Numbered from the stretch's first letter, positions 46,328 through 56,284 are shown. The stretch: DNA of 64,000 nt from an uncultured Oscillospiraceae bacterium (GCA_947630785.1 CANRIW010000003.1:1-64000); one strand, 5' to 3'. The notes: generated by a model not told the origin, from the sequence alone. Numbers and translations are program-made.

Positions 46328-46349
46328 AAAACCGCCTTCCGGCGGTTTT
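46328..46349 (-). terminator. Terminator of the 46369-46863 gene
   Basis: aaaaccgcc-ttcc-ggcggtttt. Confidence 0.75.
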
Positions 46350-46368
46350 GCCCTTTGCGGGGATGGGG

Positions 46369-46863
46369 TCACTTCACCGTGTAGGGCCCCCGCACCAGCA
46401 GCTTGACGGTGCCGGCGGTGGCGGTGACGGTGCGGGGTTCGATGGTGACCATGTACAGGTGGTTGGTGACCAGCTCGCCGCCGCTGTTAAGGGTGGAGCC
46501 GTCGGTGGTGTCGATGAGAGCGGGGCTGCCGCCCGACGCCGTGGCGGTGCCGATGCGGAGCATGACCTCGCAGCCCACCTTGCCGGTGATGGTCTGGCCT
46601 CTGCTCAGAGTGACCACCGCAAAGGTGGAGGTCCCGGCGCGCTCATCGACGGCGTCGTTCAGGGCGCCCTGGAGCTCGTCCTTGTGGGCGCTGACAGCGT
46701 CCTCCGCCATCTTCTCCACCTGGGGCTTAAAGATGCTTTCCAGGTAGCTGAGGGTGACCAGGGGGTCCCCCTGACTGCCCGCGGCGGCGGTGGCGGCGTA
46801 GGCCGCGGTGGCGCCCAGCAACAGCGCGGCCAGCACGGCGCAGACGATCTTCCACTTTTTCAT
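46369..46863 (-). CDS. Secreted hypothetical protein
   Basis: Signal peptide MKKWKIVCAVLAALLLGATAAYAATAAAG; conserved-looking C-terminal domain. Confidence 0.65.
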   Translation of the reverse strand: MKKWKIVCAVLAALLLGATAAYAATAAAGSQGDPLVTLSYLESIFKPQVEKMAEDAVSAHKDELQGALNDAVDERAGTSTFAVVTLSRGQTITGKVGCEVMLRIGTATASGGSPALIDTTDGSTLNSGGELVTNHLYMVTIEPRTVTATAGTVKLLVRGPYTVK

Positions 46864-46928
46864 ATGTATCCCTCCGTTGCGGGGGGAGCGCCGGCCGCTG
46901 ACCGGCGCTCCGTCTCTCTTGGGCAAAT

Positions 46929-47294
46929 TCAGACCAATCGCTCGGGGCTGAGGCCGAAGCTGACGGCGATGGCGCTGTCCACCCGCCGCATGACCTGGTC
47001 GTCCACCCGGCCCATGTGCTCCCGCAGCCGCTTTTTGTCCAGGGTCCTGATCTGCTCCAGCAGGACCACCGAGTCCTTGGGCAGGCCGGAGCTGTGGGCG
47101 GCCAGGGTAATATGGGTGGGCAGACGGGCCTTCCCCATCTGAGAGGTGATGGCCGCGGCGATCACCGTGGGGCTGTGCTTGTTGCCGGTGTCGTTCTGCA
47201 CGATGAGCACCGGGCGGACGCCGCCCTGCTCGCTGCCCACCACCGGGCTCAGGTCCGCGTAAAAGATGTCGCCTCGCTTGACGCTGTTGTCCAC
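46929..47294 (-). CDS. mazF: MazF/PemK-family endoribonuclease toxin
   Basis: [49 protein letters not shown] start. Confidence 0.92.
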   Translation of the reverse strand: MDNSVKRGDIFYADLSPVVGSEQGGVRPVLIVQNDTGNKHSPTVIAAAITSQMGKARLPTHITLAAHSSGLPKDSVVLLEQIRTLDKKRLREHMGRVDDQVMRRVDSAIAVSFGLSPERLV

Positions 47295-47467
47295 AGGAAC
47301 TTCACACTCCGCCGGATATAGTGCCCGGCTACGCCTATGTAGACCGGGTACTATCATTCTCCCACGGGGCGGAGGTTTTTATACCGCAAAGGGAAAACCT
47401 CCGCGGCTCGCCGTTGGGCGGTTCCAACGGGCTCCCCTGTTCATCCTATGCGGCGGGGCGAAAAAGG

Positions 47468-48604
47468 TCAATCCAGATAGAGGCGGGGCACACGGGGGGC
47501 CACCGCGCACAGCAGCTCGTAGGAGATGGTGCCGGCGATGCCGGCGTTCACCTCGATGGACAGGTGCTCGCCGAAGATCTCGGCCACGTCGCCGGGTCTC
47601 ACATTGGCGGCGTCCAGGCCGATCATGCACATATCCATACACACCCGGCCCATGATGGGGCGGGGCTGTCCGCCCAGCCACACGGAGCCGGCGTTGGACA
47701 GGGCCCGGTGGAGGCCGTCGGCGTAGCCGATGGGCAGCACCGCCGTCCGCCCGCCTCCGCAGCCGAACCGGGCGGTGCGGCCGTAGCTCACCGGGGTGTC
47801 CTCCGGGAAGTCCCGGACGGCGGCCACCCGGCTTTTCAGCGTCATCACGGGCCGCAGGCCGGGGCCGTCCAGCCCCTGACAGCAGGGGTCGGGGTAGCAG
47901 CCGTAGAGGGCGATGCCCGGGCGGACCATGTCCAGATGGGTACAGGGATATTGTAGCACAGCGCCGCTGTTGGCGCAATGGCGGATTTTGAATTCCAGGC
48001 CGTGGTCCGACCGGCACCGGTCCAGGGTATCCAGAAACCGGGTGAACTGGAGCATGGTGTACCCCTCGCTGTCCTCCCCCGGCTCGTCGGACACGGCGAA
48101 GTGGGTGAACACCCCCTCCACATCCAGGTGGGGCCAGGCGGCCAGAGCGGCCAGCTCACCGGCGGCGCGGATGGGGTCCCGACAGAGGACCCCCAGGCGG
48201 CTCATGCCGGTGTCGCATTTCAGGTGGACCTTGGCGGTCTTGCCCCGCGCCCCGGCGGCCTCGGACAGGGCCCTGGCCAGCTCCGGGGTGGATACGCTCT
48301 GGGTGATGTCCAGGTCCACCAGCTCCCCGGCCAGCTCCGGGGGGGTCGTCCCCAAAATCAGGATGGGGGCGGAGATCTCCGCCGCCCGCAGCTCTCTCGC
48401 CTCGCTGAGGCAGGCCACCGCCAGGTAGTCCGCCCCCAGCGCCTCCAGCTTCCTCGCCACAGGGACCGCCCCGTGGCCGTAGGCGTTGGCCTTCACCGTG
48501 CCCAGGAACTTGCTGTCCGGGGCGCAGGCCCGCAGGGCGCGGTAGTTGTGCTCCAAATTTGAAAGACTGATCTCAGCCCAGGTCCGGGCCGTCTCCTGTG
48601 TCAT
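47468..48604 (-). CDS. alr: Alanine racemase
   Basis: FLGTVKANAYGHGAVPVARKLEALGADYLAVA. Confidence 0.95.
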   Translation of the reverse strand: MTQETARTWAEISLSNLEHNYRALRACAPDSKFLGTVKANAYGHGAVPVARKLEALGADYLAVACLSEARELRAAEISAPILILGTTPPELAGELVDLDITQSVSTPELARALSEAAGARGKTAKVHLKCDTGMSRLGVLCRDPIRAAGELAALAAWPHLDVEGVFTHFAVSDEPGEDSEGYTMLQFTRFLDTLDRCRSDHGLEFKIRHCANSGAVLQYPCTHLDMVRPGIALYGCYPDPCCQGLDGPGLRPVMTLKSRVAAVRDFPEDTPVSYGRTARFGCGGGRTAVLPIGYADGLHRALSNAGSVWLGGQPRPIMGRVCMDMCMIGLDAANVRPGDVAEIFGEHLSIEVNAGIAGTISYELLCAVAPRVPRLYLD

Positions 48605-49196
48605 CGTCGGTCATCTCCAAAAAGGTAAAATCGCTGAACTGGGCGGTGAGCACCCGCGTCCCGTCCCGGCTCACCTCCGTCCGGACGGGGGAAAAGGTCT
48701 CCCGGTCAAAGAGGATCAGAAATTCCGTCCCGGTGCCCTCCTCGGCCTCCGGATCCCGGCAGAGGGCCTGCAACTGGGTCTGCCCCTCGTCCGCCCAGGC
48801 GCACCGGGCCATCCAGCCCATGGCCGCCTGCCGGAACAGCTCGGGGACGGCGGACACGGGGGTGAGCCCCTCCCCGTCCAGGTCCCCCAGGGAGAGGGCG
48901 GCCCCGTCGTACTCCAGCACGGTCTCCCCCTCGGCCAGCCGGGCGGTGATGCCGGCGATGAGCTCCGGGGCGGTGACGGTGAGGACCGACTCGCCGTCCC
49001 GCCGGCAGAGGGCGTCCACCGTGAAGTCGTAGACTTTGTTTCCGTACTCCGCCGTCAGGTCCACCGTGGCGGAAAAGCCCGCCATGCCGCGGTAATGCTC
49101 CTGCAAGTGAAAGGCGGCGTCCTCCGGGGTCTCTCCCGCCGGGGCGCAGGCCGCCAGCAGGGTCATCATCAGTACACAGGCGAACAGTCTGCGCAC
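48573..49196 (-). CDS. Lipoprotein in the nnr-alr operon
   Basis: MRRLFACVLMMTLLAACAPAGET lipobox. Confidence 0.75.
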   Translation of the reverse strand: MRRLFACVLMMTLLAACAPAGETPEDAAFHLQEHYRGMAGFSATVDLTAEYGNKVYDFTVDALCRRDGESVLTVTAPELIAGITARLAEGETVLEYDGAALSLGDLDGEGLTPVSAVPELFRQAAMGWMARCAWADEGQTQLQALCRDPEAEEGTGTEFLILFDRETFSPVRTEVSRDGTRVLTAQFSDFTFLEMTDDDTGDGPDLG

Positions 49197-49217
49197 TTAT
49201 TCTCGTTCCTCCGTTTT

Positions 49218-50951
49218 TCAGATGATCCGGTCCCGCTCCGTGTGATCCCGCAGCACCCCCGGCAGCTCGGTGAGCAGGTCGGACGGGGTCATGCCGTACT
49301 CCCCCAGCTTTTCCGCCGCCCGGTCCCCGGCCTCGCCGTGGTAACACACCCCGGCGGCGGCCAGATCCGCCGCGCCGGCCCCGGGGCCGTTCAGGGGCTT
49401 CTGGGCCAGCAGGGCGGCCAGAATCCCCGCCAGCACGTCCCCGGAGCCCCCTTTCGCCATACCGGGGTTGCCGGTGGTGTTGATGCGGCAGAGGCCGTCG
49501 GGGGCGGCAGTCACCGTCCCGTGCCCCTTGAGGACCAGCACGCAGTTGTGGGCCTTTGCAAAGCTCTGGGCGGCGGCGACGCGGTCAGCGATGGGCAGGG
49601 CGGCCCCCGTCAGCCGGGAGAACTCCCCGTCGTGGGGGGTGAGCACCGTGGGGGCGGAGCGTTTGTCCAACACATCTATATGCCCGGACACTGCGTTTAT
49701 GCCGTCGGCGTCCAGCACCACGGGGATGGACAGGTCGGCCAGCAGACGGAGGACCAGCTGTTCCGTCTCAGGGGCGCGGCCCAGGCCGGGGCCGATGAGG
49801 GCCACGTCGCAGGAGTGGGCCTTCTCCAGGAGGTCGGCGTAGTCAACCGGCAGGGGGAAGGGCATGGCCTCGGTACATTTCACGGCCACGATGGGGTAGA
49901 TGTCCTTCGGTACGCCCAGATACACCAGTCCGGCCCCCGCCCGGACGGCGGCATTGGCCGCCAGCACCGGGGCGCCGGTGTAGCCCACGCTGCCCGCCAG
50001 AACGAACACCTTGCCGAAGTCCCCCTTGTGGGCGGCCCGGGGGCGGCAGGGGAGCCGGAACTCGCCCGCCTGGACGGCCTCCACCCGCTGGGGTGCCCGG
50101 TGGATGAGGCGGAACTCCAAATCGTGGGGGATGCCGATGTCCACCACCCGCACCTCTCCCGCGTGGGCGGCCCCCTCGCCCAGATAGAGCCCCGGCTTGC
50201 CGCAGGTAAAGGTGACGGTGACGGCGGCGTTCACCGCCTCCCCCAGCACCTCCCCGGTGTCGGTGTGGACGCCGGATGGGATGTCGCAGGCCACCACGGG
50301 GAACCGGGGGCCCATGCGGTTCAGGTACTGGATGGCGGAGCGGAAGGTCCCCTCCACCGGCCGGGACAGGCCAACGCCGAACAGGGCGTCCACCGCGCAG
50401 TCGCAGGTGGACAGCCACGCCAGCTGGAGCTGGGTCTCATTGTCCAGGGCCTCCGGGTGGTCCAGGTCCAGGCGGAAGGGCTCGATCTTTGAATCGCCGC
50501 CGCAGCACTCCAGCCGCTGGGCGTTGACGTTGGCGTCGCGGGTCATTTTGGCCCGGTCGCCGAGGAAGTAGGTGTGGACCTGATAGCCCTCCCGGAGCAG
50601 CAGCCGGGCGGCGGCGAAGCCGTCCCCGCCGTTGTTGCCGGGGCCGCAGAACACGGCGATCCGGGGGGTGGGGTCGGTGTTTTTGGACTCCACGATGGCC
50701 CGGATGGCCTCCGCCTGCCGTTTGTCCGCGTCAGAGGGCTCCCCCTCCCCGGTGGCGAAGGCCACGGTGGTGAAGCGGCTGGGGTTGGGGCCGTCACTCC
50801 CCGCCCGGGCGGGCAGGGGGACCAGGTCCATCACCGCCCCGGCCACGGCCCGGGCGGCGCGCTCCATCAGGTCCAGGGAGGGGACGCCTCTCTCCTGGAT
50901 GGCGGCGCGGTCCAGCTCTCTCATCTGGGCGGCTGTGGCGACGGGCTGCAT
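49218..50951 (-). CDS. nnr: Bifunctional NAD(P)HX epimerase / ADP-dependent dehydratase
   Basis: CGPGNNGGDGFAAARLL; GNPGMAKGGSGDVLAGILAALLAQ. Confidence 0.95.
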   Translation of the reverse strand: MQPVATAAQMRELDRAAIQERGVPSLDLMERAARAVAGAVMDLVPLPARAGSDGPNPSRFTTVAFATGEGEPSDADKRQAEAIRAIVESKNTDPTPRIAVFCGPGNNGGDGFAAARLLLREGYQVHTYFLGDRAKMTRDANVNAQRLECCGGDSKIEPFRLDLDHPEALDNETQLQLAWLSTCDCAVDALFGVGLSRPVEGTFRSAIQYLNRMGPRFPVVACDIPSGVHTDTGEVLGEAVNAAVTVTFTCGKPGLYLGEGAAHAGEVRVVDIGIPHDLEFRLIHRAPQRVEAVQAGEFRLPCRPRAAHKGDFGKVFVLAGSVGYTGAPVLAANAAVRAGAGLVYLGVPKDIYPIVAVKCTEAMPFPLPVDYADLLEKAHSCDVALIGPGLGRAPETEQLVLRLLADLSIPVVLDADGINAVSGHIDVLDKRSAPTVLTPHDGEFSRLTGAALPIADRVAAAQSFAKAHNCVLVLKGHGTVTAAPDGLCRINTTGNPGMAKGGSGDVLAGILAALLAQKPLNGPGAGAADLAAAGVCYHGEAGDRAAEKLGEYGMTPSDLLTELPGVLRDHTERDRII

Positions 50952-50980
50952 AGGCGGGACCTCCTTTCAATATCCCTCTC

Positions 50981-51027
50981 ATTATAATGAAATCCCCCTT
51001 GCATTTCAACTCCTTTTGTGATATAAA
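50981..51027. promoter_or_regulatory. Divergent overlapping promoters of nnr operon (-) and pheST T-box operon (+)
   Basis: (+) TTGCAT-N17-TATAAA; (-) TTGAAA-N17-TATAAT; the -35 boxes overlap near 51004. Confidence 0.65.
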
Positions 51028-51044
51028 GGTTGGGTGCAAATGTG

Positions 51045-51270
51045 AGGAACGGGAAAATAGCGAGTTTGCCTTGCGCAGAGAGGGCGGGTCACCGGCTGAA
51101 AGCCTGCCTGTGGGGTGTCGCTTGGTTCGCCCGGGAGCGGCCCGCGAGAGCGGGACGGCGGCCCGCCGTTACGGGGCTTTGAGCGCGCGCCTTGGGGCGC
51201 GAACGCGGGTGGTACCGCGGAAGGGTTGCCTTTCGTCCCGGTTGTCCGGGGGGAAGGGCGTTTTTTATTG
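51045..51270 (+). ncRNA. T-box leader upstream of the pheS-pheT operon
   Basis: gcgggtggtaccgcgg motif near 51207-51221, followed by hairpin and gcgttttttatt. Confidence 0.87.
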
Positions 51271-51288
51271 CCGAGGGGAGTGAGTTCG

Positions 51289-51606
51289 ATGCCCGGCTGG
51301 GCCGTCATCCTGATCATGTTCGCCCTGGTGGTGATCGCCCTGGGGGCGGTGCGGCTGCTGGGCCGGTCCGGGGAGAAAACGGAGACCGCCTCCGCCCGGG
51401 TGGTCTCCAAGCGGTCCGGCACCGAGCCGCGCAGCCGCATCTACCGGACCCCGGCCACGGTGTACTTCGCCGTCTTCCGGCTGGACGACGGCCGGGAGCT
51501 GGAACTGTCCCTGGAGGGGGCCGACTTTGCCGCGCTGAGAGAGGGCGCACGGGGGACGCTCACCTGGCGGGGAAAGGAGTTCCTCCGGTTCAAGCCGGAG
51601 GACTAA
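51289..51606 (+). CDS. Small membrane protein (DUF2500-like)
   Basis: MPGWAVILIMFALVVIALGAVRLLGR...ATVYFAVFRLDDGRELELSLEGADFAALREGARGTLTWRGKEFLRF. Confidence 0.65.
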   Translation: MPGWAVILIMFALVVIALGAVRLLGRSGEKTETASARVVSKRSGTEPRSRIYRTPATVYFAVFRLDDGRELELSLEGADFAALREGARGTLTWRGKEFLRFKPED

Positions 51607-51636
51607 AGCAAAAATCGCGTTTTTGGAGGGAAACCG

Positions 51637-52107
51637 ATGAGACGAAAGGACCGGGAAGTGACCGATTTCGACGGCATCGTGGCCATCATGGAGCGGTGCG
51701 ACGTGTGCCGGCTGGCCCTGAACGGCGACGGATACCCCTATATCCTGCCGCTGAACTTTGGTATGCGCGTGGAGGACGGACAGGTCACGCTGTACTTCCA
51801 CGGCGCCACGGAGGGCACCAAATATACCCTGATGGAGCGGGACAGCCGGGCCAGCTTCGAGATGGACTGCGCCCACGAGCTGATCCTGGACGACGAACAT
51901 GGGAGCTGCACCATGGCGTATCAAAGCGTCGTGGGCCAGGGGCACATCGAGCCGGTACCCGACGGGGAAAAGGAGGACGCCCTGCGCCTGATCGTGGCCC
52001 ACTACCGCCGGGAGGACTTCCCCTATGGCCGGGCGGTCGTGCCCCGCACCAGAGTGTTCAAGCTGGCGGTGGAGTCCATGACCGGCAAGATCAGGCCGAA
52101 AAAGTGA
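51637..52107 (+). CDS. Pyridoxamine 5'-phosphate oxidase family protein
   Basis: MRRKDREVTDFDGIVAIMERCDVCRLALNGDGYPYILPLNFG. Confidence 0.88.
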   Translation: MRRKDREVTDFDGIVAIMERCDVCRLALNGDGYPYILPLNFGMRVEDGQVTLYFHGATEGTKYTLMERDSRASFEMDCAHELILDDEHGSCTMAYQSVVGQGHIEPVPDGEKEDALRLIVAHYRREDFPYGRAVVPRTRVFKLAVESMTGKIRPKK

Positions 52108-52140
52108 AAAATCCACTCAACAAAAAAGGAGTTTTTGTGT

Positions 52141-53166
52141 ATGAAAGAACAACTGGCAAACATCCGCGCGGCGGCCCTGTCCGCCTTTGAGGGGGCCAAG
52201 TCCAAGGTGGACCTGGACGCCCTGCGGGTCCAGTACCTGGGCAAAAAGGGCGAGCTGACGGCGGTGCTCAAGCAGATGGGCGGGCTGTCCGCCGAGGAGC
52301 GCCCCGCCATGGGCCAGCTGGCCAATGAGGTCCGCTCTGCCCTGGAAAACGCCCTGGACACCGCCTCCAAAAAGCTGGAGGCGGCCGCCCTGGAGCATAA
52401 GCTGAAGGCCGAGACGGTGGATGTGACCATCCCCGGCAAGGCGGTCACCATGGGCCACCGGCACCCCATGTATATCGCCCTGGACGAGATGAAGGAGATC
52501 TTCATCGGCATGGGCTTCACCGTGCTGGACGGGCCGGAGATCGAGCTGGGCGAGCTGAACTTCGACCGGCTCAACGCCGAGCCGGGCCACCCCTCCCGGG
52601 ACTGGTCGGACACCTTCTACTTCGACACAGACGAGAAGGTGATGCTCCGCTCCCAGACCTCCCCCATGCAGGTGCGGGCCATGGACTCCATGCCCCTGCC
52701 CATCCGCATCATCGCCCCCGGCCGGGTGTACCGCAAGGACGAGGTGGACGCCACCCACTCCCCCATGTTCCACCAGGTAGAGGGCATGGTCATCGACAAG
52801 GGCGTCACCATGGCGGACCTGAAGGGCACCCTCAACGCCGTCATCAAAAAGCTGTACGGGGAGAACACCCAGACCCGCTTCCGCCCCCACCACTTCCCCT
52901 TCACCGAGCCCTCCTGCGAGGTGGACGTCCAGTGCCACAAGTGCGGCGGCGTTGGCTGCCCCACCTGCAAGGGCGAGGGCTGGATCGAGCTGCTGGGCGC
53001 CGGGATGATCCACCCCCATGTGCTGGAGATGGCGGGCATCGACCCGGAGGTGTACTCCGGCTGGGCCTTCGGCTTCGGTCTGGAGCGCACCGCCATGCGC
53101 CGGTTCAAGATCGACGATCTGCGGCTGATCTTCGAGAACGACGTGCGGTTCCTGGAGCAGTTCTGA
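52141..53166 (+). CDS. pheS: Phenylalanyl-tRNA synthetase alpha subunit
   Basis: GHRHPMYIALDEMKEIFIGMGFTVLDGPEIE; GFGLERTAMRRFKIDDLR. Confidence 0.97.
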   Translation: MKEQLANIRAAALSAFEGAKSKVDLDALRVQYLGKKGELTAVLKQMGGLSAEERPAMGQLANEVRSALENALDTASKKLEAAALEHKLKAETVDVTIPGKAVTMGHRHPMYIALDEMKEIFIGMGFTVLDGPEIELGELNFDRLNAEPGHPSRDWSDTFYFDTDEKVMLRSQTSPMQVRAMDSMPLPIRIIAPGRVYRKDEVDATHSPMFHQVEGMVIDKGVTMADLKGTLNAVIKKLYGENTQTRFRPHHFPFTEPSCEVDVQCHKCGGVGCPTCKGEGWIELLGAGMIHPHVLEMAGIDPEVYSGWAFGFGLERTAMRRFKIDDLRLIFENDVRFLEQF

Positions 53167-53182
53167 GAGGGAGGAAAACACC

Positions 53183-55903
53183 ATGAATTTGAGCAGAAAA
53201 TGGTTGAATGAATTCGCCCGGGTGGACGTCCCCGACCGGGAGTTTGCCGAGGCCATGACCCTCTCCGGCTCCAAGGTGGAGGGCACCACCGACCTGGGCG
53301 CTGAGATCTCCAACGTAGTCGTCGGCAAAATTTTGTCCATGGAGCGGCACCCCAACTCCGACCACATGTGGGTGTGCCAGGTGGACGTGGGGGCCGGCGA
53401 ACCGGTGCAGATCGTCACCGGGGCCTGGAACATCCACGAGGGAGACCTGGTCCCCGTGGCCAAGGACAACTCGTATCTCCCCGGCGGGGTCCACATCACA
53501 AGGGGCAACCTGCGGGGGGTCAAGTCCAAGGGGATGCTGTGCTCCCTCAAGGAGCTGAACCTGGACGAGCGGGACTTCCCCTACGGGGTCATCACCGCCG
53601 CCGCCCTGCTGAACGACTACCACCCCATCGACCCGGACAAGCCCTCCATCCCCGCCGACGTGCAGCCGGGCCATAAGATCTACGGCCCCGTGGTGGCCGC
53701 CTCCGTGGAGGGGGTCAAGCCCGCCGGGAACGGTCTCTGGACCTGCGTGCTCACTTACTCCGACAAGGACGGCCCCACCGGCGCCATCGTCACCACCCCC
53801 TGCCAGAACATCCACGCCGGCGACATGGTGGCCTTCAACACCTCCACCGCCGCCATCTGCACCTTAGTGGACCTCCACGCGGAGCAGCGGGAGTTCCCCC
53901 ACTGCATCCCCGACGGCATCTTCGTCCTCCAGGAGGACGGCATCGCCCCCGGCGACGACATCAAACCCGTCATCAACGCCGACGACCGCGTTGTCGAGTT
54001 CGAGATCACCCCCAACCGGCCCGACTGCCTGTCCGTCATCGGTCTGGCCAGAGAGGCGGCCGCCACCTTCGACAAGCCCCTGCGGCTCCATGAGCCCGTC
54101 GTCCAGGGCGGGGCCCAGGGCTCCCTGGTGGAGCTGCTGGACGTGGAGACCCCCGACGCGGACCTGGTGCCCCGGTACACCGCCCGGATGGTGCGGAACG
54201 TGAAGATCGCCCCGTCCCCCAAGTGGATGCGGGAGCGGCTGCGGGCCATGGGAGTGCGGCCCATCAATAACATCGTGGACATCACCAACTACGTGATGCT
54301 GGAGTACGGCCAGCCCATGCACGCCTTTGATTACCGGTACGTCAACGGCGGGAAGATCATCGTCCGCCGGGCCGCCGAGGGGGAGGAGCTGACCACTCTG
54401 GACGGGCAGGTCCACACCCTCAACCACAACCACCTGGTCATCGCCGACGAGGGCCGGGCCGTGGGCCTGGCGGGCATCATGGGCGGCCTGAACTCGGAGA
54501 TCGTGGCCGACACCGCCGATGTGGTGTTCGAGTCCGCCTGCTTCGACGGCGCCTGCATCCGCAAGGGCGCTCTGGCTCTGGGCATGCGCACCGAGGCCAG
54601 CGCCAAGTTCGAGAAGGGCCTGGACCCGCTGAACACCCTCCCCGCCGTCAACCGGGCCTGCGAGCTCGTTGAAATGCTGGGGGCCGGCGAGGTCGTCGAT
54701 GGGGTCATCGACATCCTGAACAACGTGCCCCAGCCCACCGTGCTCAAGCTGGAACCGGACAAGATCAACGCCCTGCTGGGCACCGATGTGCCCGAGGACG
54801 AGATGGTCCGCATCCTGGAGAAGCTGGACTTCCAGGTGGACGGCGACCGGGTCACCGTACCCTCCTGGCGGGGGGACGTGCGCCGGATGGCCGATCTGGC
54901 GGAGGAGGTGGCCCGGTTCCACGGGTACAACAACATTCCCGTCACCCTCATGCGGGGCCAGACCACCCAGGGGGGCTACTCCGACGCCCAGAAGCTGGAG
55001 AACAAGCTGGGCGAGCTGTGCCGCGCCTGCGGGTACGACGAGATCATCACCTACTCCTTCATCTCCCCCACGGCCTATGACAAGATCGGCTGGTCGAAGA
55101 ACTTCCCCCAGCGCCGCTCCTTCAAGATTTTGAATCCCCTGGGGGAGGACACCTCCATCATGCGGACCACCACCCTGCCCTCCATGCTGGAAATTTTGGC
55201 CCGGAACTGGAGCTACCGCAACAAAAACGTGAAGCTCTATGAGCTGGGCCGCATCTACCTCCCCGGCCGGGAGGACGGCCTGGCGAGCGAGGGCAAGATG
55301 CTCACCCTGGGGGCCTACGGGGAGGACATGGACTTCTTCGCCTTCAAGGGGACGGTGGAGGCCGTGCTGCGGGGCATCCGGGCGGTGGACGTGAGCTTTG
55401 AGGCCGCCGATCCCCACATCTGGGGGGACAGCGTGGCCCCGTACCACCCGGGCCGGGTGGCGGCGGTGCTGAGCGACAGCGACTGTCTGGGCTTCATCGG
55501 CCAGATCCACCCCAACGTGGCCAAGAACTACGGCGTGGACGGCGAGCTCTACTGCGCGGAGCTGTCCTTCGACGAGCTGGCCCTGGCCCAGGGGCCTGAC
55601 GCGGAGTATACGTCCCTGCCCAAGTACCCCAGCGTGGACCGGGACATCGCCGTGGTGTGCGACGAGGCTGTCACCGTGGGCCGGCTGGAGGAGACCATCA
55701 AAAAGGGCGCCAAGGGGCTTTTGAAGCACGTGGAGCTGTTCGATATCTACCGGGGCCCCGGCATCGCCCCCGGCAAGAAGTCGGTGGCCTTCAGTCTGAC
55801 CCTCCGCTCCGACGACCGGTCGCTGACCGGCGAGGAGGCCGACCAGGATGTGAAGTCCATCCTGGAGGCGCTGGAGAAGGACTGCGGCGCCGTTCTGCGG
55901 TGA
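53183..55903 (+). CDS. pheT: Phenylalanyl-tRNA synthetase beta subunit, with ~105-aa extra segment
   Basis: MNLSRKWLNEFARVDVPDREFAEAMTLSGSKVEG; VEFEITPNRPDCLSVIGLAREAAATF; C-terminal FDX-ACB domain. Confidence 0.96.
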   Translation: MNLSRKWLNEFARVDVPDREFAEAMTLSGSKVEGTTDLGAEISNVVVGKILSMERHPNSDHMWVCQVDVGAGEPVQIVTGAWNIHEGDLVPVAKDNSYLPGGVHITRGNLRGVKSKGMLCSLKELNLDERDFPYGVITAAALLNDYHPIDPDKPSIPADVQPGHKIYGPVVAASVEGVKPAGNGLWTCVLTYSDKDGPTGAIVTTPCQNIHAGDMVAFNTSTAAICTLVDLHAEQREFPHCIPDGIFVLQEDGIAPGDDIKPVINADDRVVEFEITPNRPDCLSVIGLAREAAATFDKPLRLHEPVVQGGAQGSLVELLDVETPDADLVPRYTARMVRNVKIAPSPKWMRERLRAMGVRPINNIVDITNYVMLEYGQPMHAFDYRYVNGGKIIVRRAAEGEELTTLDGQVHTLNHNHLVIADEGRAVGLAGIMGGLNSEIVADTADVVFESACFDGACIRKGALALGMRTEASAKFEKGLDPLNTLPAVNRACELVEMLGAGEVVDGVIDILNNVPQPTVLKLEPDKINALLGTDVPEDEMVRILEKLDFQVDGDRVTVPSWRGDVRRMADLAEEVARFHGYNNIPVTLMRGQTTQGGYSDAQKLENKLGELCRACGYDEIITYSFISPTAYDKIGWSKNFPQRRSFKILNPLGEDTSIMRTTTLPSMLEILARNWSYRNKNVKLYELGRIYLPGREDGLASEGKMLTLGAYGEDMDFFAFKGTVEAVLRGIRAVDVSFEAADPHIWGDSVAPYHPGRVAAVLSDSDCLGFIGQIHPNVAKNYGVDGELYCAELSFDELALAQGPDAEYTSLPKYPSVDRDIAVVCDEAVTVGRLEETIKKGAKGLLKHVELFDIYRGPGIAPGKKSVAFSLTLRSDDRSLTGEEADQDVKSILEALEKDCGAVLR

Positions 55904-55918
55904 TAGGAGGGACCGATC

Positions 55919-56284
55919 ATGACCAACAAGGAGATCGTGCTGAAGTTTTACGAAGAGGTCTTCAACGGCTGGGACGTGTCCAACCTGGACGCCTATATGA
56001 GGGACGACTATATCCAGCACAACCCCGGCTGTGAGACGGGGAAGGCCGGCTTTCTGAAATTCGCCCAGGGCTTTCTGGCCATGAAGCCCCACATGGACAT
56101 CGTGAAGATCGGCGCGGACGGGGACATGGTATACGTCTTCTTCAAGTGTACGATGGCGGACGGCTCCGTCAACAAGGTGTGCGACATCTACCGCCTGGAG
56201 GGCGGCAAGCTGGCGGAGCACTGGGACGTGGTGGACCACAACGTGGAGAAGATCACCCCCGTAAACGCCAACGGTCTGTTTTAA
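55919..56284 (+). CDS. SnoaL/NTF2-like protein
   Basis: MTNKEIVLKFYEEVFNGWDVSNLDAYMRDDYIQHNPG...KLAEHWDVV. Confidence 0.8.
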   Translation: MTNKEIVLKFYEEVFNGWDVSNLDAYMRDDYIQHNPGCETGKAGFLKFAQGFLAMKPHMDIVKIGADGDMVYVFFKCTMADGSVNKVCDIYRLEGGKLAEHWDVVDHNVEKITPVNANGLF

